NCBI GenBank assembly: GCA_021635425.1
Contig: JAJWOJ010000087.1
Coordinates: forward strand, 1 to 7,547
DNA: 7,547 bases
Reading direction: 5' to 3'
Origin: Clostridiales bacterium
Lineage (GTDB): Bacteria > Bacillota > Clostridia > Christensenellales > Borkfalkiaceae
Below the pieces are notes generated by a model. That model was given only the letters and a program-made list of their open reading frames with translations, was not told where the DNA came from and searched no databases. Within the stretch, counting starts at the first letter, position 1; every line of letters begins with the position of its first letter. Shown here piece by piece: positions 1-4,988 of this stretch. The position numbers were made by a program, and so were the translations under genes.

Positions 1-2
1 AC

Positions 3-1766
3 AAATACTATGTAAAGTACGGGTTGATTTTGCTTTTGGGGCTTCTGTCGCTTGTCGCGGTGGATTATGTTCAGCTTAAAATCCCCGAGCTTTATAAATA
101 CATTATAAACGGTATAGCAAACGGCGGAAACGTTATAAACGGCGAAACGGTCGTTTTCGATATGGATTTCGTCCTCGACAAAATATGTTTTCCGATAATT
201 ATTATAATTCTGATAATGGTTGTCGGAAGATTTTTATGGCGTATTTGCTTTTTCGGCGCGGGAGTAAAAGTCGAACAGGATCTGAGGTCGCAAATGTTTG
301 CGAGATGTAAAATTCTTTCGGCAAGCTTTTATCAGAAAAACAAAGTCGGCAACCTTATGTCTCTTTTCACAAACGATCTCGAAACCGTTCAGGATTGTTT
401 CGGGTGGGGCGTGATGATGTTTTTCGATGCGTTGCTTCTCGGCGGGCTATCGTTTTATAAAATGGTAACGTTAAAGCCCGTTCTTGCGCTTTTTTCGATT
501 ATTCCGCTTGTTTTTATGCTTATCGCCGCAACGGTTATCGGCGGATATATGGAAAAGAAGTGGGATTTAAGGCAGGAATCTTATTCCGTACTTTCCGATT
601 TTTCTCAGGAGAATTTTTCAGGGATAACGGTTATAAAAGCGTTTGTAAAAGAAGCGAAGGAGCTTGCGGCGTTTAAAAAATTAAATAAAACAAACGAGGA
701 CGTGAACGTCGATTTCGTTAAAGCTTCAACGGCACTGAATATAACGATAACGCTGTTTGTCGAGTCGGTTGTGTGCGTAATTCTCGGATTCGGCGGATAT
801 CTCGTTTTCAAAGGATCTTTCAATGCGGGTGAACTTGTCGAATTTATAGGGTATTTTACGGCAATCGTATGGCCCGTTATGGCAATTTCCGAGCTTATCG
901 GAATGAGGTCGAGGGGGCAGGCGTCGCTTAAGCGCATAAGCGAGCTTCTCGATTCCCCGCAGGACGTGAAGGACAGAGAAGGTGCGGTCGAACTCGGCAA
1001 CGCCAAAGGGAATATAGAGTTTAAACATCTCGATTTCTCATATCCCGATTCTGAAGTCGTTGTGCTTAAAGACGTTTCGTTTAAAATCAATGCGGGCGAA
1101 AGCGTTGGTCTGGCGGGGAGAACGGGAGCGGGAAAAACCACGATTGCCGACCTTATTCTGCGCACATACAACGTTCCGGACGGAACGCTTTTCATTGACG
1201 GAAAGGACGTAAACGATCTTACGATCGAATCCGTAAGGCATAACGCTTCGTATGTTCCGCAGGATAATTTTTTGTTCGGCGACACGATAAAAAACAATAT
1301 TTCTTTCGCTTCGGACGATTTATCCGACGAGGAGATAGTAAAAGCCGCGCAAATATCCGACGTTGACGATAATATAATCAAGTTCCGCGATGGGTACGAA
1401 ACGATGCTCGGCGAAAGGGGCGTTACCGTTTCGGGCGGACAGAAACAAAGGATATCGATAGCGAGAGCAATCATTAAAAATGCGCCTATTCTTATTCTGG
1501 ACGATTCGGTTTCCGCCGTCGATACCGAAACCGAAAAGGTTATTCTCGAAAACCTTAAAGAGACGAGAAAAGGTAAAACGACGATACTTATCGCACACAG
1601 AATCTCGACGGTTAAGGGAATGGATAAAATTATTTATCTCGAAGACGGAGCTGTGGCGGCGATAGGCACGCATGACGAACTTATGGCTTCGTGCGAAGAA
1701 TATCGTAAAACGGTTAATCTTCAACGCCTCGAAGACGAGAAAAACAAGGAGGGAGGAATGTTATGA
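3..1766 (+). CDS. ABC exporter half-transporter, subunit A (5' truncated by window edge)
   Basis: Type IV ABC exporter half-transporter: a six-helix membrane domain followed by a nucleotide-binding domain, acting in the cytoplasmic membrane. The frame is open to the window edge (first full codon at base 3, reading KYYVKYG before the first possible start, TTG at 24), so the true start lies upstream. Visible in the ATPase half: Walker A GRTGAGKT at 1116-1139, Q-loop YVPQD near 1251-1265, signature VSGGQ at 1428-1442, Walker B ILILD ending at 1502, D-loop SAVD, and H-loop His at 1596-1598. The residue after the Walker B Asp is Asp (GAT, 1503-1505), not the catalytic Glu. In heterodimeric exporters this marks the subunit supplying the degenerate ATP site. 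The gene overlaps the next exporter gene by 4 bases (ATGA), which implies co-translation and a heterodimer. Substrate is unknown; drug, lipid or peptide export are all possible. Family very sure, substrate not. Confidence 0.95.
   Translation, partial: KYYVKYGLILLLGLLSLVAVDYVQLKIPELYKYIINGIANGGNVINGETVVFDMDFVLDKICFPIIIIILIMVVGRFLWRICFFGAGVKVEQDLRSQMFARCKILSASFYQKNKVGNLMSLFTNDLETVQDCFGWGVMMFFDALLLGGLSFYKMVTLKPVLALFSIIPLVFMLIAATVIGGYMEKKWDLRQESYSVLSDFSQENFSGITVIKAFVKEAKELAAFKKLNKTNEDVNVDFVKASTALNITITLFVESVVCVILGFGGYLVFKGSFNAGELVEFIGYFTAIVWPVMAISELIGMRSRGQASLKRISELLDSPQDVKDREGAVELGNAKGNIEFKHLDFSYPDSEVVVLKDVSFKINAGESVGLAGRTGAGKTTIADLILRTYNVPDGTLFIDGKDVNDLTIESVRHNASYVPQDNFLFGDTIKNNISFASDDLSDEEIVKAAQISDVDDNIIKFRDGYETMLGERGVTVSGGQKQRISIARAIIKNAPILILDDSVSAVDTETEKVILENLKETRKGKTTILIAHRISTVKGMDKIIYLEDGAVAAIGTHDELMASCEEYRKTVNLQRLEDEKNKEGGML
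1752..1756 (+). promoter_or_regulatory. Strong ribosome binding site for second exporter gene
   Basis: GGAGG lies 6 bases before the ATG at 1763, inside the last codons of the preceding gene. It supports the ATG at 1763 over the internal Met (MSDKEL) that would give a protein without the extra N-terminal membrane helix. Confidence 0.8.
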
Positions 1767-3637
1767 GATACTATTATCCTCTCATCGTGGTCGGCGCGAT
1801 AATCGGCGTTTTTTCGATATTGTTTCTCGTCGCCTTTTTGAGCATAAAAGACAAAAAGACCGCTATCGGATTCAACAGAAAAATGAGCGATAAAGAACTT
1901 ATAGGCAGACTTATGAAGTATGCCGCGCCGTTTTGGAGAAGTTTTACCGTCGTCGGTTTGCTTATGATTTTTTCGATAGCATACGACGTTTTGTCGCCTC
2001 TTTTGATTTCCGATATCGAAAAGCTTATTCAGGGCGAATTTGTTCTTTCGGCGCTTTTTGCAAGAGTTGCGGTATATGCGGGTATTCTGATTTTTTCGCT
2101 CGTCAGCTCTTACGTTCAGGCTATCATTCTGCAAAAGACGGGGCAGAAAATTCTTTCGAATATCCGCGAGGAATTGTTTACGCATATAGAGAGTTTGTCT
2201 CAGGCGCAGCTCAACGCTATTCCCGTAGGAACGCTCGTGACGAGGGTTATGAACGATACCAACGCTTTGTCGATGCTTTTTACAGACGTACTCGTCAACC
2301 TTACGAAAAACTTTTTTCTGATAATCGGCGTTGTGGCGGCTATGTTCTGCCTTAATTACGAGTTGACCCTTATGGTGCTTTGTTTTGCGCCGTTCATCGT
2401 TCTTTTTACGGTGATTTTCAGAAAGTTTTCCCGTATGGCATATCGTAAGGTTAAAGACGGAACGACGGGCGTAAATACGTTTTTATCCGAAAATCTTTCG
2501 GGTATGAAGATTATTCAGATTTTCAATCGCGAGGAGAAAAAACAGGGAGAATTCGAAGAGAAGAACGGAAAACTCGCAAAGGCGAGATTTTCGGAAATTT
2601 TCGTATTCGGAATATTCCGTCCGACGGTATATATGTTGTACGTTTCGTCCGTTCTTTGCCTGTTTTATCTCGGGTCTAAAGGCTATCTCGAGGGTTCGTC
2701 GTTTTTGGGGCAGACCATAACGGGACCGATCATCGTCGCGTTTTACATGTATATAAGCAAGTTTTTTAACCCTATACAGAACCTGGCGGAACAGTTTAAT
2801 TTCCTTCAGTCGGCGTTTGCGTCGTCCGAAAAAATATTCACGATCATGGACATCAAGCCCGAAATTACCGATGAGGAAGACGCAATCGAAATAGGTGAAG
2901 TAAAAGGCGAAATCGAATTTAAAAACGTGTGGTTTTCCTATGTTCCCGACGAATGGGTGTTAAAGGACGTTTCGTTTAAAGTGAAAGCGGGCGAAACGGT
3001 TGCGTTCGTCGGTTCGACGGGTTCGGGCAAAACAACGATTCTGTCTCTTCTTTGCAGAAATTACGACATTCAGAAAGGGGAAATACTTCTGGACGGAATA
3101 AATATCCGCAAAATCAGAATATCGAACTTACGCAGACACTTCGGGCAGATGCTTCAGGACGTTTTTCTGTTTTCGGGAACTATCCGAAGCAATATCGCGC
3201 TCAGAGAAGAATTTTCCGACGAAGAGATTTCGAAAGCGTGCAGATACGTCAATGCCGATAAGTTCATCGATAAACTTCCCGATGGTTTGAACGAAGAGGT
3301 TCGCGAGCGCGGAAACAACTTTTCGGCAGGTCAAAGGCAACTTCTTTCGTTCGCGAGGACGATTATTCACCGACCCGAGATAATGATTCTCGATGAGGCA
3401 ACTGCAAATATCGACACGGAAACGGAAATTCTTATTCAGGAATCTCTCGAAAAACTTATGACGAGGGGAACGATGCTTATAGTCGCGCACAGGTTATCGA
3501 CGATAAGAAACGCGGACAGAATAATTCTTATCCATAACGGCGTCATCGAAGAATCGGGCAGTCATGGAGAGCTTTTAGAGAAAAAAGGCAGGTATTACGA
3601 CTTGTATTCGTTACAGTTTGACGGCAAAAACAAATAA
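1763..3637 (+). CDS. ABC exporter half-transporter, subunit B
   Basis: Complete 624-residue ABC exporter half-transporter, the probable partner of the preceding gene. An extra hydrophobic helix (about residues 5-27) and a basic loop come before the usual six-helix membrane domain (about 50-335). The ATPase domain follows: Walker A GSTGSGKT at 417-424 (Lys423), Q-loop MLQDVFLF, signature FSAGQ at 520-524, Walker B MILDE with Asp544 and catalytic Glu545, and H-loop His576. The signature departs from LSGGQ, with Ala in place of the first Gly, while Walker B is canonical, the mirror image of the upstream subunit. In a head-to-tail dimer its Walker B and the partner's VSGGQ would form the competent site, and its own FSAGQ would complete the degenerate one, as known for TM287/288- and BmrCD-like exporters. 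Start set by a strong GGAGG and the ATGA overlap; a terminator follows the stop by 6 bases. Substrate cannot be told. Confidence 0.95.
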   Translation: MRYYYPLIVVGAIIGVFSILFLVAFLSIKDKKTAIGFNRKMSDKELIGRLMKYAAPFWRSFTVVGLLMIFSIAYDVLSPLLISDIEKLIQGEFVLSALFARVAVYAGILIFSLVSSYVQAIILQKTGQKILSNIREELFTHIESLSQAQLNAIPVGTLVTRVMNDTNALSMLFTDVLVNLTKNFFLIIGVVAAMFCLNYELTLMVLCFAPFIVLFTVIFRKFSRMAYRKVKDGTTGVNTFLSENLSGMKIIQIFNREEKKQGEFEEKNGKLAKARFSEIFVFGIFRPTVYMLYVSSVLCLFYLGSKGYLEGSSFLGQTITGPIIVAFYMYISKFFNPIQNLAEQFNFLQSAFASSEKIFTIMDIKPEITDEEDAIEIGEVKGEIEFKNVWFSYVPDEWVLKDVSFKVKAGETVAFVGSTGSGKTTILSLLCRNYDIQKGEILLDGINIRKIRISNLRRHFGQMLQDVFLFSGTIRSNIALREEFSDEEISKACRYVNADKFIDKLPDGLNEEVRERGNNFSAGQRQLLSFARTIIHRPEIMILDEATANIDTETEILIQESLEKLMTRGTMLIVAHRLSTIRNADRIILIHNGVIEESGSHGELLEKKGRYYDLYSLQFDGKNK

Positions 3638-3643
3638 TTACGG

Positions 3644-3677
3644 CGCGCAAAACGATAAAGGTTTTGCGCGTTTTTTT
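3644..3677 (+). terminator. Rho-independent terminator of the ABC exporter operon
   Basis: CGCGCAAAAC (3644-3653) pairs perfectly with GTTTTGCGCG (3661-3670) around a 7-base loop, followed directly by T7 (3671-3677). It starts 6 bases after the stop of the second exporter gene and separates that operon from the uvrB operon. On the opposite strand the stem is not followed by a clean T run, so it looks unidirectional. Confidence 0.93.
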
Positions 3678-3736
3678 AAAATATCGATGATTTTTTTAAA
3701 GAACAAATGTTTTTTTGTTGTAACGAGACTTTTTTT
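3671..3736 (+). repeat. Four T7 tracts spaced about 20 bp apart
   Basis: T7 runs lie at 3671-3677, 3691-3697, 3710-3716 and 3730-3736, so starts are 20, 19 and 20 bp apart. The first two are both followed by AAA and the last two by GTTG and GTGG. The first is the terminator tail; the second and third lie in the UP-element zone upstream of the -35; the fourth lies in the promoter spacer. Spacing close to two helical turns could give intrinsic bending. The runs are seen directly; a role is inferred. Confidence 0.6.
3700..3713 (+). promoter_or_regulatory. Candidate LexA (SOS) box upstream of the uvrB operon
   Basis: The core GAACAAATGTTT (3701-3712) fits the inner twelve positions of the Bacillus LexA/DinR consensus as I recall it, CGAACRNRYGTTYC; the outer C on each side is not matched. 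It is an imperfect inverted repeat, one base from GAAC-N4-GTTC. It ends about 5 bp before the -35 hexamer of the promoter for an operon that includes uvrB, a classic SOS gene. A repressor here could obstruct RNA polymerase, although overlap with the promoter core would be more typical. AT-rich surroundings raise the chance of a random match. Confidence 0.5.
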
Positions 3737-3746
3737 GTGGTATACT
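3718..3746 (+). promoter_or_regulatory. Sigma-A-type promoter of the DUF4190-like/uvrB operon
   Basis: TTGTAA (-35, 3718-3723; four of six consensus bases), a 17-bp spacer, then TATACT (-10, 3741-3746; five of six) preceded by TG at 3738-3739, making an extended -10. Transcription would start near 3753, leaving a leader of about 28 bases before the ATG at 3781. It follows the terminator of the upstream operon, and no other promoter is evident before the end of the window. Confidence 0.8.
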
Positions 3747-3768
3747 GTAATTAGTGAAATTATGCACT

Positions 3769-3773
3769 CGGAG
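3769..3773 (+). promoter_or_regulatory. Ribosome binding site deciding the start at 3781
   Basis: CGGAG lies 7 bases before ATG at 3781. The longer frame could begin at GTG 3754, but that codon falls at the predicted transcription start and would leave no leader, so 3781 is preferred. Confidence 0.75.
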
Positions 3774-3780
3774 TTTAAAA

Positions 3781-4242
3781 ATGGATAATTTTGAGCAGAA
3801 TAGTTTTAACGACGATAATAATTCGAATAAAGAAGACTTTCCGGGAGTTGACGGCTCGGACGGCGCATATGTGCGGAATTCCGGTACCGGCTCGGACGGC
3901 GCATATGTGCGGAATTCCGGTACCGACGCGGACTATGCGTACGAATACGCTCGTTATATCGGGAAAAAGAGGTTTAATAAAACGCCTCTTATTCTCGCTC
4001 TTTTCGGGCTTATATTTTCGGTGTTTTACGGTGCGGGAATGATTCTCGGAATAATCGCCCTCGTTATTGCCGCAAGAAGATATAAAATAAGTAAATCCGA
4101 ACCGCTTAAGTGGGCGATTATCGTTTCGATAACGTGTATCGCGTTAAGCGTCGCGTTTATCGCGGCGATTTCAGGGGCGGCTCTGCTTGCGATTATGAGG
4201 CAGATTCCCGAAGAAACGGTCAGTATTATTTCGAGGATTTAA
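3781..4242 (+). CDS. Small two-helix membrane protein, DUF4190-like, with duplicated N-terminal motif
   Basis: A 153-residue protein with no assigned function. Residues 1-24 are Asn/Asp-rich and polar. Residues 25-36 and 37-48 are exact copies of GSDGAYVRNSGT, followed by a decayed third unit (DADYAYEYA). After a basic stretch (GKKRFNK) come two hydrophobic helices, about 70-98 and 111-139, joined by a basic loop with RRYKISKSEPLKWA. That pair of helices around a short polar loop resembles the DUF4190 pattern common in Bacillota and Actinomycetota membrane proteins; the assignment is by eye. There is no signal peptide, so the polar N-terminus is probably cytoplasmic. It is the first gene after the promoter and the next gene starts 11 bases later, so it heads the uvrB operon. 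Start chosen from the CGGAG site. Coding is well supported; the role is unknown. Confidence 0.85.
   Translation: MDNFEQNSFNDDNNSNKEDFPGVDGSDGAYVRNSGTGSDGAYVRNSGTDADYAYEYARYIGKKRFNKTPLILALFGLIFSVFYGAGMILGIIALVIAARRYKISKSEPLKWAIIVSITCIALSVAFIAAISGAALLAIMRQIPEETVSIISRI
3853..3924 (+). repeat. Perfect 36-bp tandem duplication in the DUF4190-like gene
   Basis: Bases 3853-3888 and 3889-3924 are identical; the identity extends one base further on each side. The unit is a multiple of three, so the frame is kept and twelve residues are doubled. Each unit holds the palindromes CATATG, CGGAATTCCG and GGTACC, and the junction makes CCGGTACCGG (3881-3890). Complete identity, including third codon positions, implies a recent duplication or ongoing slippage or recombination. 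Confidence 0.95.
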
Positions 4243-4245
4243 AAC

Positions 4246-4249
4246 GGAG
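4246..4249 (+). promoter_or_regulatory. Ribosome binding site supporting a TTG start at 4254
   Basis: GGAG lies 4 bases before TTG 4254, just after the stop of the preceding gene (4242). The spacing is short but workable. It is the only purine-rich site placed for this gene. Confidence 0.55.
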
Positions 4250-4253
4250 ATAT

Positions 4254-4628
4254 TTGGAAGAAAAAATATATAATCTGTTGACGTATATTTCATCGGAAAG
4301 CAAAGGGAAATACACCCTTTTCAACAAATCGAAGCTGATGAAAAAATACGGGGACGGAACGGTTACCGAAGATGAATTTACCTCGCTTGCGGATTCGCTT
4401 GCGGCAACGGGGTATATTGACGTCAAATATTCCGACAAGGAAGTTATTCTTATGCGCTCGCTCGGGAAAAGCCTCACAGCGATGCCGGACGTAAAACCGG
4501 AGACCGTCGAGGCTGCGGAAGTTAAGGACGACGACGCGTTTCATAACTTTTTAAGGTTTTTTATTTCTTTTCTCGGCGGATTTTCGGGTGCGCTCGTCGG
4601 GATAGCCGTGTTTGCGGCGATGAGCTGA
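4254..4628 (+). CDS. Small tail-anchored protein with winged-helix-like N-terminal domain
   Basis: A 124-residue protein, not recognised as a named family. Residues 1-70 look like a small alpha/beta winged-helix fold: helix EEKIYNLLTYI, a helix around KSKLMKKYG, a third helix ending DSLAATGYIDVKY, then a strand KEVILM. Residues 78-95 form an acidic linker (Glu/Asp-rich) and residues 99-123 one hydrophobic helix, so the domain would sit in the cytoplasm with a C-terminal anchor. The frame stays open upstream to an ATG at 4110, but that stretch is the out-of-frame shadow of the preceding gene, so TTG 4254 behind GGAG is preferred. It lies 11 bases after the DUF4190-like gene and 4 bases before a look-alike protein. 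A DNA-binding role is only suggested by the fold pattern; protein-protein contact is equally possible. Confidence 0.72.
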   Translation: MEEKIYNLLTYISSESKGKYTLFNKSKLMKKYGDGTVTEDEFTSLADSLAATGYIDVKYSDKEVILMRSLGKSLTAMPDVKPETVEAAEVKDDDAFHNFLRFFISFLGGFSGALVGIAVFAAMS

Positions 4629-4632
4629 CGAT

Positions 4633-4986
4633 ATGCTGACGAGAACGGAGAGAACGGTTGTGAAAGCCGTTATAAACGCATGCGGCGAAAGAGAAAGTTG
4701 CCTTTTGCCCGAAAAAGCTTTGCTTTCCGCATGCAGAATGAGCGAAAAAGACATTCCGAAATTAAGAAAGACCCTCAATTCGCTTTCTTTGGACGGATAT
4801 TTCGATCTTATAAGATGTACGAACAATAACGAAGAAACGCTTTGTTTAATCCCGAAACACAAACTTTTGTGCTATAAAAGGGAGAGAAGAGAACTTGCGT
4901 CGGGAATACTTGTTAAGGTTTTACTTGCGATTTTGGGTTCGGTTACGGCGTTTATCGTAACGAAAATATTATACGGTTTATTTTAA
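4633..4986 (+). CDS. Small tail-anchored protein, look-alike of the preceding gene
   Basis: A 117-residue protein of unknown function. The N-terminal 75 residues follow the same plan as the preceding gene: helix TERTVVKAVINAC, helix LPEKALLSACRM, helix ending LNSLSLDGYFDLI, then a strand ETLCLI. The SL-x3-GY-[IF]-D motif is shared (residues 50-58 here, 48-56 in the neighbour), typical of the third helix leading into a wing. A basic stretch (KRERR, 82-86) precedes a single hydrophobic helix at about 92-114. There are five Cys in the soluble part (17, 23, 34, 62, 71), plus Cys80. The start codon is 4 bases after the previous stop and has no clear Shine-Dalgarno, so translation is probably coupled. 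uvrB starts 2 bases after its stop. It is likely an old, diverged tandem duplicate, by eye only. Confidence 0.82.
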   Translation: MLTRTERTVVKAVINACGERESCLLPEKALLSACRMSEKDIPKLRKTLNSLSLDGYFDLIRCTNNNEETLCLIPKHKLLCYKRERRELASGILVKVLLAILGSVTAFIVTKILYGLF

Positions 4987-4988
4987 CG

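Noticed and set aside
605..1474. Long antisense open frame of 289 codons opposite the first exporter gene
   Set aside because: It lies wholly within a convincing ABC exporter frame, has Ser/Thr-rich sequence typical of a codon-mirrored shadow, and shows no family motif or ribosome binding site.
3754..3780. GTG start at 3754 for the DUF4190-like gene
   Set aside because: It would sit at the predicted transcription start with no leader, whereas ATG 3781 has CGGAG at a 7-base spacing.
3853..3924. Vector or synthetic linker contamination, suggested by clustered NdeI, EcoRI and KpnI sites
   Set aside because: The sites come from one 36-bp unit repeated twice, lie in frame within a sensible protein, and the flanks match the base style of the rest of the window.
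3853..3924. Short direct repeats as a CRISPR array
   Set aside because: The two units are contiguous with no spacers, lie within a gene, and no cas gene is present.
3791..4042. Alternative frame of 83 codons that also shows a repeated peptide (RTAHMCGIPVP)
   Set aside because: The repeat is only the 36-bp duplication read in another frame; the frame overlaps the better-supported DUF4190-like gene and has no ribosome binding site.
4110..4253. ATG 4110 as the start of the first small tail-anchored protein
   Set aside because: It would overlap the DUF4190-like gene by more than 130 bases, and the added residues are an Arg/Tyr-rich shadow unlike the rest; TTG 4254 follows a GGAG site.
4278..4306. 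TTGACG as a -35 of an internal promoter within the 4254 gene
   Set aside because: No -10-like hexamer lies at 16-18 bp; the sequence there is CAAAGGGAAA.
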